64,000 bases of DNA from Cyanobacteria bacterium FACHB-DQ100 (GCA_014695195.1 JACJNW010000019.1:186001-250000); one strand, 5' to 3'; positions 45,760-55,814 are shown, counted from the first letter of the stretch. Translations and numbers: made by a program. Notes: generated by a model from the sequence alone, not told the origin.

Positions 45760-46911
45760 ATGAAAATTCTGCATTTGTATGCTGGAAATTTATTTGGAGG
45801 GATTGAGACCTATTTAGTGACATTAGCCAAGACTCAAACACTAATGCCACAAATGCAGCATGAATTCGGGCTGTGCTTTTCGGGGCGATTGATGAGTGAG
45901 CTTCAGCAGGCAGGCGCGATCGTGCATGAGCTGGGGGCGGTGAAAGTTCGCAAGCCTTGGACAGTGTGGGCAGCGAGATCGCGACTAAAAGCACTCTTGC
46001 GGCAAGGGTATTTCGATGTGGTGATTGCTCATGCTTGCTGGGTACAGGCAATCTTTGGAGCAGTGGTGAAAGCACAGAAACTGCCGCTAGTATTTTCTGC
46101 TCATGATACGGTATCGGGTCGTGGATGGTTAGAGCAATGGGCTAAAAGAACAGTTCCGCATCTAGTGATTGCGAATAGTGATTTCACTAGATCGACGCTC
46201 AAGCTTCTTTATCCATCGTCTCCTAGCTGCTTACTCTATCATCCGGTTTTAAATTCGGCTGATCCGGATCAAGCTTCATTGCGGCGATCGGTGCGATCGC
46301 AGTTTCAGACCCCCGATGATCAAGTTGTGATGATTCAGGCTTGCCGTTTAGAACCTTGGAAGGGGCATCGATTGTTGCTGTCAGCATTGGGACAACTTAA
46401 AGATGTGCCAAACTGGGAGACGTGGATTGTGGGAGGAGCACAGCGTTCGCATGAAAAAGCTTATCTAGCTTCGCTTCAGGCGGAAGCAAAAGCATTAGGG
46501 ATTGATGGTCGCGTGAAGTTTCTAGGTCAGCGATCGGATGTACCAAACTTGTTAGCTGCTGCTGATATTCATTGTCAACCGAATAGTGGAGGAGAGCCGT
46601 TCGGGATTGCTTTTATTGAAGCACTGTATGCTGGACTGCCTATTGTTACAACTGCGATCGGGGCTGCACCAGAAATTGTGAATGATACTTGTGGGTGTTT
46701 AGTACCTGCGGGAGATCCAAGCGCGATCGCTCAAGTTCTAAAGCGATTAATGACGGACGCAACAGAGCGCGATCGGCTGTCGCAAGGTTGTGTCGATCGA
46801 GCAGTCGCGCTTTGTGATCCAGCACAACAATTAAGTAAGCTATGTAAAATTCTCAGCCTAGAGCTTTCACTTGAAGCTCCGGTACAAACACCAAAGCTAA
46901 CGACTCGCTGA
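45760..46911 (+). CDS. GT4 glycosyltransferase
   Basis: This 383-residue transferase begins MKILHLYAGNLFGGIETYLV at the ATG 45760, just after GTG 45757, with AATAGG upstream. VIAHACWVQAIFG at about 88-100 and VIANSDFTRSTLKLL at about 137-151 lie in the N-terminal domain; IQACRLEPWKGHRLLLSAL and GEPFGIAFIEALYAGLPIV (E-x7-E) lie in the donor domain. It follows the previous GT gene by 18 bp, so the two are co-transcribed. Donor and acceptor unknown. Confidence 0.92.
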   Translation: MKILHLYAGNLFGGIETYLVTLAKTQTLMPQMQHEFGLCFSGRLMSELQQAGAIVHELGAVKVRKPWTVWAARSRLKALLRQGYFDVVIAHACWVQAIFGAVVKAQKLPLVFSAHDTVSGRGWLEQWAKRTVPHLVIANSDFTRSTLKLLYPSSPSCLLYHPVLNSADPDQASLRRSVRSQFQTPDDQVVMIQACRLEPWKGHRLLLSALGQLKDVPNWETWIVGGAQRSHEKAYLASLQAEAKALGIDGRVKFLGQRSDVPNLLAAADIHCQPNSGGEPFGIAFIEALYAGLPIVTTAIGAAPEIVNDTCGCLVPAGDPSAIAQVLKRLMTDATERDRLSQGCVDRAVALCDPAQQLSKLCKILSLELSLEAPVQTPKLTTR

Positions 46912-46980
46912 TTTTATGGTAAAGCTTTCTCTCAATGGGAAAACTACGATCGACATTTTGTATCGTTTTTGAGCACTTGC

Positions 46981-47868
46981 ATGAACAAACTACTCACAGC
47001 TACTCTTACCAGTGCCTTTCTGCTCTTAGGGGCGGCAAAAGCTTCTGCTCTTACCGTTCTCTACGATGGCTCTGCGGGCAATTTTCCAACGAATCAAGGC
47101 TGGTTTTCAAATGGAACTGGCTCTCAATCTTTTAGTAGTGGCGGCACAATTCTCGATACAAATGGTAGTAGTGGAACGGACTTTAGTATCCGAACTGGCT
47201 ACGCTCGGACTCCTGGTTTGGCTCCCTTGGGTGTCAGCTTAGACGCAAATAGCGGATTTAATTTGCGGTTTGATTTGGAATTGCTGAATGAGGCTCGTAA
47301 TAGCGCAGCGTCAAACAATACGGCAGTCGATAACACCGACGATCGTGCAGGTTTGAGCATTACTGTGATCAGTTCTGATGCTTCAAAAGCGATCGAGCTT
47401 GGATTTTGGACAGATCGAATTTGGGCGCAGCAAGATGGGGCAGTCAAAGCTGATCCAAGTACAACAAATCTTAATCCACCCACACCCATTAGCCCAAGTG
47501 GAACGCGGTTCACTCAAGCAGAAGGAGCTGCTTTTAATACGCAATCAAGCGTGAATCGTTATGACTTGTCGTTTTTAGGCAATAGCTATTTTCTCTATGT
47601 TAATGGCGATTACAGCACACCTCTACTCACAGGACGTTTGCGGGACTACCGACCCGAAGCTGCTTTTGGAGGAGTCTCAGCTATCTATGCAGCGCCTAAC
47701 TCTGTGTTTATAGGAGATAATACAACTTCTGCAAGAGGGAGCTTTAGGCTAAATCAGGTCGAGTATTCTCCAACGCCAGTTCCTTTTGCGTTTAATCCAT
47801 TGTTGGGGTTTGGTGTGATTGGACTGACTAGATTGCGTAAGATAATTGTCAAAAGGGCTAAACGTTAA
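46981..47868 (+). CDS. exported protein with exosortase-type C-terminal anchor
   Basis: This 295-residue protein has a signal peptide (MNKLLTATLTSAFLLLGAA, then KASA near 23), a Gly/Ser/Asn-rich beta domain, and a C-terminus with a Pro-rich motif PTPVPFAFNPLLG, a hydrophobic stretch, and a basic tail (LRKIIVKRAKR). That tripartite layout is the hallmark of exosortase substrates, here in the cyanobacterial PFxFxP variant rather than the classical PEP. The cyanoexosortase A at 22719-23636 is the likely sorting enzyme. A TTG at 46969 could be read, but the ATG starts the signal peptide. The fold resembles choice-of-anchor domains; I do not assign one. Confidence 0.85.
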   Translation: MNKLLTATLTSAFLLLGAAKASALTVLYDGSAGNFPTNQGWFSNGTGSQSFSSGGTILDTNGSSGTDFSIRTGYARTPGLAPLGVSLDANSGFNLRFDLELLNEARNSAASNNTAVDNTDDRAGLSITVISSDASKAIELGFWTDRIWAQQDGAVKADPSTTNLNPPTPISPSGTRFTQAEGAAFNTQSSVNRYDLSFLGNSYFLYVNGDYSTPLLTGRLRDYRPEAAFGGVSAIYAAPNSVFIGDNTTSARGSFRLNQVEYSPTPVPFAFNPLLGFGVIGLTRLRKIIVKRAKR

Positions 47869-47947
47869 GAGGGTTAGAAACGGTCAGCGCCCAAAGCTCT
47901 CAGCACAGATGCCAGGAAATCAAACCAAGCATCAGATCAAGTTAGCC

Positions 47948-48607
47948 TCACTTGGCGCAGGCTCCATCGTGGGAAAGCTGCGTTTCAATCACGATCGTTT
48001 CATAGTTTAGTTTTTGCAAAACTTCAGTGAGCAATTGTTTAGCGCTGTTGTTGGCTGATTCGAGAATATTGCTTTCACAAGCTTCTTGGCGGATGGCTGC
48101 GATCGCTTTGAGTTGCGCTTCTTCTTCCAGTTCGGCAGAGGCTTTGGGGGCAAACCATTCACTATAGTTTGCCAGAATGGTCGAATGTCCCACGTTTAGC
48201 CCGATGTCTCGAAGGTAAGGTGCAGGCAGCACTAGATGAACTTTACCCGGACTTACAGATTTCACTTGCAACTGTTTCAGATCAATCCCTGCTTGCACTT
48301 GGGATACGCCTTCGTAAACCAGGTTGGTTTGTCCAACTTGTAAGCCAAACACGTCACTCGGTTTTTCAATACGGATGGTCGCTTTAGCTGTCATTGTCGC
48401 TGAGGTGAGTTGATCTGCGTTTTGCAGTCCTGAGAAGATAAGATTTCTCAGCTCAACCGTGGTTGCGGAATGCGGTAGGAACTGTAAACCAAATAGACCG
48501 AGCATCAGAAGCACGATCGCGCTCACAATCAGCCACTTAAATTTCTCAACGATCGGATTGATCACCGTTTCCACACTTTGACTCAGCAACGCGTCCCAAA
48601 ACCGCAT
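47948..48607 (-). CDS. DUF4230 protein
   Basis: This 219-residue protein has one hydrophobic segment (about residues 25-46) followed by a soluble domain matching DUF4230: SATTVELRNLIFSGLQNADQLTSATMT, an EKPSDVFGLQVGQTNLVYEGV segment, and a helical C-terminus with two Cys near 178 and 217. The family is of unknown function and is anchored by the N-terminal segment, probably facing the periplasm. The ATG at 48607 is chosen because AGGAG lies 7 bases upstream; the frame is open to 48730. It is divergent from the oxidoreductase gene. Confidence 0.82.
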   Translation of the reverse strand: MRFWDALLSQSVETVINPIVEKFKWLIVSAIVLLMLGLFGLQFLPHSATTVELRNLIFSGLQNADQLTSATMTAKATIRIEKPSDVFGLQVGQTNLVYEGVSQVQAGIDLKQLQVKSVSPGKVHLVLPAPYLRDIGLNVGHSTILANYSEWFAPKASAELEEEAQLKAIAAIRQEACESNILESANNSAKQLLTEVLQKLNYETIVIETQLSHDGACAK

Positions 48608-48734
48608 AACCCTGCTCCTAAACTCCAGTGCTATTGGTGATTCTAGCTGAGAATAAGTTTGCCCGTTGTTAAGTACGCCGAGATCGATTCCATTTTGCAG
48701 TAGACTGAGCAAGACGCGATCGAACTTCAATAAA

Positions 48735-49826
48735 ATGACAGGCTCTAAGATTGGTGTAGCAGTTGTTGGAACGGGATTTGGGCAGAAAGTTCACATTCCT
48801 GGACTTCAAGCACATCCACGGACTGAAGTGGTTGCAATCTATCATCGAGACGCACAAAAAGCACAGGCGATCGCACACGCTCATCAAATTCCTCACGCTT
48901 GCTCAACGATCGAGGAAGTTCTGGCACTGCCAAACCTTGATGCTGTCAGCATCTCAACGCCGCCATTTTTGCATTTCGACATGGCAAAAACGGCGATCGA
49001 TGCCGGGAAACATTTGCTGCTAGAAAAACCCACCGCATTAAACGTGATTCAAGCAAAAGACTTGTATCGTCGATCGCTAAAGAATCGCGTTGTTACCAGC
49101 ATGAACTTTGAGTTCCGTTTCGTTCCCGCTTGGCAGCATTTCGCGGATTTGCTCGCGCAAGATTACGTCGGACAGAAACGCTTAATCAAAATCGATTGGC
49201 TCGTCTCTAGTCGCGCTGATGCCTCTCGCCCCTGGAATTGGTACGCCTGCAAAGATCAAGGCGGCGGTGCGTTGGGCGCACTCGGCTCTCATACGTTTGA
49301 TTACATCACGTGGCTGTTTGGTGAAGTCGATCGCTTAACTGCCAGTCTCAGTACCGCCATTTCGAGCCGTTTTGATCCCGCTACAGGCGAACTCAAACCC
49401 GTCGATTCCGATGACACTTGTAATGTCACGCTGGAACTGATAGATGGAACTCCCTGCCAAATCTGTATCAGTTCCGTTACCGCTCAAGGACGGGGACACT
49501 GGATTGAGGTGTATGGCGATCGCGGCACTCTCATTCTCGGCAGCGACAATCAGAAAGACTACGTTCACGGATTCAAGCTCTGGGGCGCCCCTATAGGACA
49601 AGAACTCGTAGAACTCGAAATTCCGCCGCACTTTGCGTTTAAGCAAGTGTTTGCAGATGGACGCATCGCGCCGTTTATCCGCGTCGTTGATCAATGGGTG
49701 TTGGGGATCGATCGCCAAGAGTCCCTTTCACCTTCCTTAAAAGAAGGCGTATATTCACAACTCCTGATGGATCTCGCGCACGAATCAAACGAGACTGGAA
49801 CTTGGGTGAACGTACCGCAATGGTAA
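48735..49826 (+). CDS. Gfo/Idh/MocA family oxidoreductase
   Basis: This 363-residue dehydrogenase has the N-terminal NAD(P)-binding GVAVVGTGFGQKVHIPGL at residues 6-23 and LLEKPTALNV at about 97-106, where the EKP Lys is catalytic. The C-terminal domain carries GGGALGALGSHTFDYITWLFG at about 177-197, whose His is also conserved. Such enzymes oxidise or reduce sugars and sugar derivatives. The substrate is unknown; position to the right of the polysaccharide locus might link it to nucleotide sugars, but that is weak. The frame is open to 48666; the ATG at 48735 fits the family's usual start. Confidence 0.92.
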   Translation: MTGSKIGVAVVGTGFGQKVHIPGLQAHPRTEVVAIYHRDAQKAQAIAHAHQIPHACSTIEEVLALPNLDAVSISTPPFLHFDMAKTAIDAGKHLLLEKPTALNVIQAKDLYRRSLKNRVVTSMNFEFRFVPAWQHFADLLAQDYVGQKRLIKIDWLVSSRADASRPWNWYACKDQGGGALGALGSHTFDYITWLFGEVDRLTASLSTAISSRFDPATGELKPVDSDDTCNVTLELIDGTPCQICISSVTAQGRGHWIEVYGDRGTLILGSDNQKDYVHGFKLWGAPIGQELVELEIPPHFAFKQVFADGRIAPFIRVVDQWVLGIDRQESLSPSLKEGVYSQLLMDLAHESNETGTWVNVPQW

Positions 49827-49831
49827 AGAGG

Positions 49832-50071
49832 TTAAATCTCCTCATCAGGTGCGACCTCTAAATACAAGCGAATGAACTCCGATGCCGCCTTCGGATTCAC
49901 TGACTTTAACGCCTTATAAATTTCAACTACAACTTCAGCTAATGGATCACGCTCACCCCGGAGCCAGCGACTGAAGTTCGATCGATTCACCCCCATCATC
50001 GCCGACAGTTGATATTGCGTGATGCTGTGGGATTCAAGCACCTGCCTTAATGCGCTCCCTGCTCTTGACAT
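49832..50071 (-). CDS. small XRE-family HTH regulator
   Basis: This 79-residue protein is almost entirely a Cro/CI-type helix-turn-helix: LRQVLESHSITQYQLSAMMG at about 9-28 and VNRSNFSRWLRGERDP at about 29-44 place the recognition helix, followed by a short helical tail. The ATG at 50071 is preferred over 50191 since the HTH needs no more N-terminal sequence. It probably binds DNA as a dimer. It lies 95 bp downstream of the AAA protein gene on the same strand and might regulate it, which is inference. Confidence 0.82.
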   Translation of the reverse strand: MSRAGSALRQVLESHSITQYQLSAMMGVNRSNFSRWLRGERDPLAEVVVEIYKALKSVNPKAASEFIRLYLEVAPDEEI

Positions 50072-50166
50072 AGTCTGCTCTGCATAACAGTGGATGCTTT
50101 GACTATATCGGTTTTTAACCTCTGTGCAAATAAATTGAATCGCACCTATGGTAGTCGAAGTATTTT

Positions 50167-51267
50167 TTAGGTGAGTCGATGTCTCAGCCACGCGCCCAAT
50201 AGCGGCAAGGCAATCCGATAGCCCAACTCAGCTCCGTACACCAAACCCTTCTGCTCTAAGCTTGCTAGCGCTCCTTGCAGCCCGCCCCCCCGCGACAGAT
50301 TGTGCTTCTGAATATACTCGCGGGCATGAGGGCTATCTGTCGGATCAAGCGCCAAGCTTTCTAGCACCCGGACTTGGCTATACGGCAACAGCAAAATCAG
50401 CGACTCAAACGTTACCGAAAGATCTTGAATCAGCCCGATCGCAGCGCGATCGACATGATGCGGCTGAATCACGGTGACTGGCTCAAAATTCTTGCGAACC
50501 GCTTCACGTTTGCCATACTCCAGCCAAATCCGCCGCGCCAGCGTAATCGCATCGCCAAAATGCCCCTGCACATAGTTGAGAAACAGCACTAAGCTCTCTG
50601 GTTCAAGCTCTAACCGCTCAGTCAGCATCGCTTGAGCAATCCAAGTTTGCATCGTTTTATTCGATATGGGACTTAGCGACACGACTGGCAATTCTTTCGT
50701 CTCTGTCCAACGCTCTGCCACAGTTGCGATCAGCGCATAGCTCACCCGACTCTGCCGCCGGACTTCCTGACGTAAATACTGCTCCCATTTATTCGACCGA
50801 TCGAATGACCTCAGATGCGGAAAGTTCAGAAATACAATCACCACCCGACTGTCAAACCATTCTGCTAGGGCTTGTGGCAGCCTCAAAAGCGCCTCAAACA
50901 AAGCCCATTCCTTACCCGGTGACGAATGCCAGATAATCTGGGATCTGCCGCCCGTCGATCGCAAAATGAACGGATGATCTTTACTCCAGCGATCGATAAA
51001 GGTCAGCTCTTCGGGAGATTCAAACGTCGTGACGATCGCGTCTGCAAGTAACTGCAAGAATCGGCAATAATTTGTAGCGCGGAGACAGTCGATTTCTAGC
51101 ACTTTTGCGCCACAATCACGAGCCGCCGCTCGAATCAGAGTACGCCGACCAATTCCGGGCACACCTGCTAAGAGCAGATCGCGATCGCTGAGCAAAATTC
51201 GACTGACTTGATCGAGTTCTTGATCTCGCCCGATTAACTGAGGGGGAAGAAACGGATGGCTCACCAT
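50167..51267 (-). CDS. AAA/STAND-like ATP-binding protein with altered P-loop
   Basis: This 366-residue protein starts with a short segment matching AAA-type proteins (FLPPQLIGRDQELDQVSRIL) and a P-loop-like motif GVPGIGRRTL at about 35-44, in which Arg-Arg replaces the normal Lys-Thr/Ser. VVIVFLNFPHL at about 142-152 resembles Walker B. The C-terminal third is helical and ends in a winged-helix-like region (GALASLEQKGLVYGAELGYRI). Loss of the P-loop Lys suggests weak or no ATP hydrolysis. I do not recognise a characterised function. It is likely paired with the XRE regulator downstream; a 16-bp tandem repeat lies upstream. Confidence 0.72.
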   Translation of the reverse strand: MVSHPFLPPQLIGRDQELDQVSRILLSDRDLLLAGVPGIGRRTLIRAAARDCGAKVLEIDCLRATNYCRFLQLLADAIVTTFESPEELTFIDRWSKDHPFILRSTGGRSQIIWHSSPGKEWALFEALLRLPQALAEWFDSRVVIVFLNFPHLRSFDRSNKWEQYLRQEVRRQSRVSYALIATVAERWTETKELPVVSLSPISNKTMQTWIAQAMLTERLELEPESLVLFLNYVQGHFGDAITLARRIWLEYGKREAVRKNFEPVTVIQPHHVDRAAIGLIQDLSVTFESLILLLPYSQVRVLESLALDPTDSPHAREYIQKHNLSRGGGLQGALASLEQKGLVYGAELGYRIALPLLGAWLRHRLT

Positions 51268-51289
51268 TATTTAAAGTCGCAAATCTGCA

Positions 51290-51337
51290 CTGCTCAATCT
51301 GTAACCTGCTCAATCTGTAACCTGCTCAATCTGTACC
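51290..51337. repeat. three tandem 16-bp units
   Basis: CTGCTCAATCTGTAAC occurs at 51290-51305 and 51306-51321, and a third copy with one change at 51322-51337. The array lies between the divergent AAA-protein and P-type ATPase genes, where promoters are expected. Confidence 0.88.
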
Positions 51338-51488
51338 TTCAGACGCTTCACACCGGTATCCTGAAACGGTATTGTCTAGATTTTATAACGGATTTGGAAA
51401 AAATACTAATTGCTAGTGCTATGCTTTGTCTGTTGGGCACTATGTTAAAGTGCCACACGGCAGTTATCCCATAACTTCTGAGTCTCTT

Positions 51489-54335
51489 ATGTCTGGTCAT
51501 TCACTTCCGTCGCCAACCACAGCTTGGCATACCTTAGATACCACCCAATCGCTCTCAACCCTGAAAAGCGATGTCCAGTCGGGTTTAAGTGAACAAGAGG
51601 CGGCACTCCGCCTGGATCAATACGGAACCAACGAGCTAGAGGAATCTGGCGGTCGTAGCCCGTGGGAAATCTTGATCGATCAGTTCAAGAACGTCATGTT
51701 GCTGATGCTGATTGGTGTCGCTCTCGTCTCTGGAATTCTCGATCTGATCGCACTAACGCAGAACAATCTCAAGCCTGGTGAAGTGCCTTTTAAGGATACG
51801 ATCGCGATTCTGGCGATCGTCGTGCTAAATGGTGCATTAGGGTATGTTCAGGAGAGCCGCGCTGAAAAAGCGTTAGCAGCACTTAAGCAACTTTCGTCGC
51901 CGAGGGTACGTATCCTGCGGGGAGGACGAGTCACCGAGGTCGATTCCAAGTATCTGGTGCCGGGTGATGTGATGCTGGTGGAAGCAGGGGTTCAGGTGGC
52001 GGCAGATGGGCGGATTCTCGAAGCGGCAAACCTGCAAATCCGAGAAGCAGCACTCACCGGAGAAGCCGAAGCCGTCAACAAAAACGCCAAGATTACGGTC
52101 AGAGAGGATGCGATGCCTGCCGATCGGATCAACATGATCTATCAAGGCACTGAAGTAGTCAACGGTCGCGGCACGGTGGTAGTGACCGGAACCGGAATGC
52201 GAACGGAACTCGGAAAAATTGCTGCACAAATTCAGGGTGTGGAATCGGAGCCGACTCCGTTGCAGAAGCGGATGGATCAGTTGAGTAAAGCGCTAGTGAC
52301 AGGGGCACTGGTACTGGTGGCGATCGTCGTGATCGGTGGCTTGATTATTACTCGCGATTTCAGCAAACTGCAAAACTTGCTGCAAACCTCGCTCAGTATG
52401 GCGGTGGCAGTCGTGCCAGAAGGCTTGCCTGCGGTCATTACAGTAACGTTGGCGATCGGAACTCAGCGCATGGTGCGTCGGCAAGCGTTGATTCGGAAGC
52501 TGCCTGCGGTAGAAACGCTGGGGTCTGTGACGACGATTTGTTCTGATAAAACCGGGACTTTGACCCAGAACAAAATGGTGGTGCAATCGCTGCATACGAT
52601 TAGCTCCAGTCCAAAGATTACAGGTGAAGGCTATGCACCCGACGGCGAATTTCTGCTCAATGGATCGAGAATTATTCCCGCAGATCAGCCGGAATTGAGA
52701 GCCTTGCTTCTCGCTTGTACCTTGTGTAACGATTCGATTCTGCAACAAGAAGGCGGACAGTGGATTATTATCGGTGATCCAACTGAGGGAGCGTTGTTAA
52801 CGGCTGCGGCGAAAGCAGGATTAGAGCGCGATCAGTGGAGCAGCAAACTTCCGCGGGTTTCAGAGTTTCCGTTCTCGTCCGATCGCAAACGCATGAGTGT
52901 GATCGTCAAAGATGCCGCAGGCTTACTGCAATCGGAAACAGACTTTCTCTCTACGCCTTTCTTGATGTTCACGAAAGGATCGCCAGAAATTGTTCTAGAG
53001 CGCTGTCATCAGATTCAGATTGGCGATCGCGTCGAGCCAATTACTCAAGCTCAGCGCGCTCAGATTCTTCAGCGCAACAATGAACTTGCTGGAAACGGTC
53101 TGCGGGTCTTGGGATTCGCTTACAAGCCTCTGAAAGAAGTGCCGCCAGAAACTGCCGACGAAGCTTCAGAGCAAGGATTAGTCTGGTTAGGCTTGGTGGA
53201 TATGCTCGATGCGCCGCGTCCTGAAGTGCGCGAAGCGGTGAAGCGATGCCGCACCGCAGGCATTCGTCCGGTAATGATTACTGGAGATCACCAACTGACC
53301 GCCAGCGCGATCGCACAGGATCTGGGCATTTCCAAACCCGGAGATGAAGTGCTAATTGGGCGCGAACTTGAAGTGATGAGCGACCAAGAACTCGAACAGA
53401 ACGTCGATCGCGTCAGTGTGTATGCGCGGGTTGCACCGGAACACAAGCTGCGGATTGTAAAAGCGCTCCAGCGTCGGGGACAAATTGCCGCAATGACCGG
53501 AGACGGAGTAAATGATGCCCCTGCACTGAAGCAAGCAGACATCGGGATCGCAATGGGAATTACCGGAACCGATGTGAGTAAAGAAGCTTCGGATATGGTG
53601 CTGCTGGATGATAACTTTGCGACGATCGTCGCTGCGACCGAAGAAGGGCGCGTGGTTTATACCAACATTCGCCGCTTTATCAAGTACATTCTGGGATCGA
53701 ACATTGGGGAAGTGATTACGATCGCCGCTTCAGTGGTGTTAATTCCAGCCGTCGCTGCCACCGGAAGCGTCCCGCTCACACCGCTACAAATTCTGTGGAT
53801 GAACCTTGTAACCGATGGGTTACCTGCGTTGGCGCTGGCGGTTGAACCGGCAGAACCGAACGTGATGAACCGTCCGCCGAACAATCCGGGAGAAAGCATT
53901 TTTGCGCGCGGCTTGGGGACGTACATGATTCGGATCGGGATTGTGTTAGCGATTCTCGCGATTTCAACGATGGTCTGGGCGTACAATTACACGACGACAA
54001 ACTTCGGCGGCAACTTGGATGCCGATCGCTGGAAAACGATTGTGTTTACGACTCTATGTCTCGCACAGATGGGACACGCGATCGCAATTCGCTCCAACAA
54101 TCGATTAACGATCGAACTGAATCCGTTTACCAATCTCTATGTTTGGGGCGCGGTGATTTTGACTTCGATTCTGCAATTGTTGTTAGTGTATGTTGCGCCG
54201 CTACGCGCCTTCTTCGGCACACACTATCTACCGTTCAACGAATTGATGGTTTGTGTGGGTGTGAGTGCATTGATGTTTGTGTGGATTGAACTAGAGAAGT
54301 TATTCTTCCGGTTCTATTTCAGCCAGAAGCGCTAA
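51489..54335 (+). CDS. P2A-type cation-transporting ATPase (calcium type)
   Basis: This 948-residue ATPase pumps cations, most likely calcium, out of the cytoplasm. It has the cation-ATPase N-terminal region, two hydrophobic segments (about 63-120), an actuator domain with [10 protein letters not shown], the P-type-specific [17 protein letters not shown], the phosphorylation motif CSDKTGTLT with Asp353, a nucleotide-binding domain with FTKGSPE, and [21 protein letters not shown]. Six C-terminal hydrophobic segments include [16 protein letters not shown]. This order fits PacL-like P2A pumps, although the exact cation is not proven. The frame continues to 51426; ATG 51489 suits the family's N-terminus. 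Terminator at 54357-54385. Confidence 0.93.
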   Translation: MSGHSLPSPTTAWHTLDTTQSLSTLKSDVQSGLSEQEAALRLDQYGTNELEESGGRSPWEILIDQFKNVMLLMLIGVALVSGILDLIALTQNNLKPGEVPFKDTIAILAIVVLNGALGYVQESRAEKALAALKQLSSPRVRILRGGRVTEVDSKYLVPGDVMLVEAGVQVAADGRILEAANLQIREAALTGEAEAVNKNAKITVREDAMPADRINMIYQGTEVVNGRGTVVVTGTGMRTELGKIAAQIQGVESEPTPLQKRMDQLSKALVTGALVLVAIVVIGGLIITRDFSKLQNLLQTSLSMAVAVVPEGLPAVITVTLAIGTQRMVRRQALIRKLPAVETLGSVTTICSDKTGTLTQNKMVVQSLHTISSSPKITGEGYAPDGEFLLNGSRIIPADQPELRALLLACTLCNDSILQQEGGQWIIIGDPTEGALLTAAAKAGLERDQWSSKLPRVSEFPFSSDRKRMSVIVKDAAGLLQSETDFLSTPFLMFTKGSPEIVLERCHQIQIGDRVEPITQAQRAQILQRNNELAGNGLRVLGFAYKPLKEVPPETADEASEQGLVWLGLVDMLDAPRPEVREAVKRCRTAGIRPVMITGDHQLTASAIAQDLGISKPGDEVLIGRELEVMSDQELEQNVDRVSVYARVAPEHKLRIVKALQRRGQIAAMTGDGVNDAPALKQADIGIAMGITGTDVSKEASDMVLLDDNFATIVAATEEGRVVYTNIRRFIKYILGSNIGEVITIAASVVLIPAVAATGSVPLTPLQILWMNLVTDGLPALALAVEPAEPNVMNRPPNNPGESIFARGLGTYMIRIGIVLAILAISTMVWAYNYTTTNFGGNLDADRWKTIVFTTLCLAQMGHAIAIRSNNRLTIELNPFTNLYVWGAVILTSILQLLLVYVAPLRAFFGTHYLPFNELMVCVGVSALMFVWIELEKLFFRFYFSQKR

Positions 54336-54356
54336 GTTCAATTTCTCATCAGCCTT

Positions 54357-54385
54357 AAGCCGCTCTCAGATCGAGGGCGGCTTTT
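54357..54385 (+). terminator. rho-independent terminator after the P-type ATPase
   Basis: AAGCCGCTCT (54357-54366) pairs with AGGGCGGCTT (54374-54383), with one G-U pair, a 7-base loop and a following T-run. It lies 21 bp after the stop codon. Confidence 0.85.
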
Positions 54386-54457
54386 ATGCTTGATTTGATA
54401 CACTTGGGAAGAATTCGGGGATTATCCGAATTCCGAATGCTCAGTTCTGTCGCTTAT

Positions 54458-55585
54458 ATGTATCTGCGCTCCCTGCATCTTCGCAATTTTCGTAACTATC
54501 ACGACCAGCACATTGATTTTACGGCTGCAAAAACGATTCTGCTCGGCAACAATGCTCAGGGAAAGTCGAATTTGCTGGAAGCGGTGGAGCTATTGTCTTC
54601 GCTAAAATCGCATCGAACTTCCCGCGATCGTGATTTGATTTACGACGGTGAAACGCTGTCTCAAATCACCGGAAACTTAAAGCGCGAAATTGGAGAAATT
54701 GAGCTAAGCATGACGCTGCGCGAAAGTGGGCGGCGATCGGTCGCGCAAAATGGGGTATCAATGCGGCGACAACTCGATTTTCTCGGCACGTTAAACATGG
54801 TGCAATTTTCTAGCTTAGACCTGGACTTAGTGCGGGGAGGGCCGGATCAGCGTAGACATTGGATTGATGCGCTCTTAGTTCAACTTGAGCCGATTTATGC
54901 GTATGTGCTGCAACAATATAACCAAGTGCTGCGGCAGCGAAATGCTTTACTCAGAGCGCGATTAAAAGAGGAAAGTGAAGGCAGAGCCGTTTCATCACCG
55001 GATTTAGCGCTGTGGGATGCTCAGTTAGCGATCGCCGGATCAAGAGTAATTCGACGGCGTGCGAGAGTGTTAGGTCGATTAGCGCCGTTTGCGGAACAGT
55101 GGCATCAAGCAATTAGTGGTAGTACGGAAAAGTTAGAGATTCACTATGCGCCGAATGTTACTGCTGAGACGGATACGCCGGAAGCGTTGCAGCAGGCATT
55201 TTTAGAGAAAATTCAGGCAAGAGCGATCGCAGAACAACATCAAGGAACGACGTTAGTGGGAGCGCACCGGGATGAGGTGGAGTTTTTGATTAATCAAACG
55301 CCTGCTCGTCAGTATGGTTCACAGGGTCAACAACGGACTTTAGTTTTAGCGTTGAAGTTAGCAGAGCTTAAATTGATTGAAGATGTGATCGGAGAGCCGC
55401 CGCTTTTATTGTTAGATGATGTGTTGGCGGAATTGGATTTAAACCGACAAAATCAATTGTTAGAAGCGATTCAGGATCGGTTTCAGACCTTGATTACCAC
55501 AACACATCTAGGATCGTTTGATGCTCAATGGATAGATTCAGCACAGATTTTAGAGGTGAAGGCGGGACAACTTTATCAAGCGTGA
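54458..55585 (+). CDS. recF: DNA replication/repair protein RecF
   Basis: This 375-residue SMC-like ATPase helps load RecA on gapped [17 protein letters not shown] is the typical start; Walker [10 protein letters not shown] covers residues 30-38 with Lys36; the signature [19 protein letters not shown] and Walker [14 protein letters not shown] are near 285 and 312. The length is typical. I chose the ATG at 54458 for the family's N-terminus; longer frames begin at 54386. It is separated from the P-type ATPase by a terminator and followed by a MITE copy. It is not next to dnaA or dnaN here. Confidence 0.96.
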   Translation: MYLRSLHLRNFRNYHDQHIDFTAAKTILLGNNAQGKSNLLEAVELLSSLKSHRTSRDRDLIYDGETLSQITGNLKREIGEIELSMTLRESGRRSVAQNGVSMRRQLDFLGTLNMVQFSSLDLDLVRGGPDQRRHWIDALLVQLEPIYAYVLQQYNQVLRQRNALLRARLKEESEGRAVSSPDLALWDAQLAIAGSRVIRRRARVLGRLAPFAEQWHQAISGSTEKLEIHYAPNVTAETDTPEALQQAFLEKIQARAIAEQHQGTTLVGAHRDEVEFLINQTPARQYGSQGQQRTLVLALKLAELKLIEDVIGEPPLLLLDDVLAELDLNRQNQLLEAIQDRFQTLITTTHLGSFDAQWIDSAQILEVKAGQLYQA

Positions 55586-55679
55586 GCTGGGTTCTCTCAC
55601 TGCGTTTGAGTTGTCGGGAAACGAACTGATTGTATGAATCTCATACCAAATTGATCTTTAATCGCTACAGCTCTTGCAA

Positions 55680-55812
55680 GCCCCCTAGATCCCCCATTTG
55701 GGGGACTTCAAGCCAAAGAAGAAGATTGGATTCTCAAAGTCCCCCAAAATGGGGGATTTAGGGGGCACGACTGGACATCAACGAAGCGAAAAATCCGCCG
55801 AACTCAGGTATC
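55680..55812. mobile_element. MITE, copy 2 (CCCCCTAAATCCCCC family)
   Basis: GCCCCCTAGATCCCCC (55680-55695) pairs with GGGGGATTTAGGGGGC (55751-55766), and each arm has its own small hairpin (CCCCCATTTGGGGG at 55691-55704 and CCCCCAAAATGGGGG at 55741-55755). The right tail 55767-55812, with AACGAAGCGAAAAATCC and CGAACTCAGGT, is the inverted match of the left tail of the copy at 14221-14414. The left tail is not clearly preserved. It lies between convergent recF and the ABC transporter gene. Confidence 0.75.
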
Positions 55813-55814
55813 TA

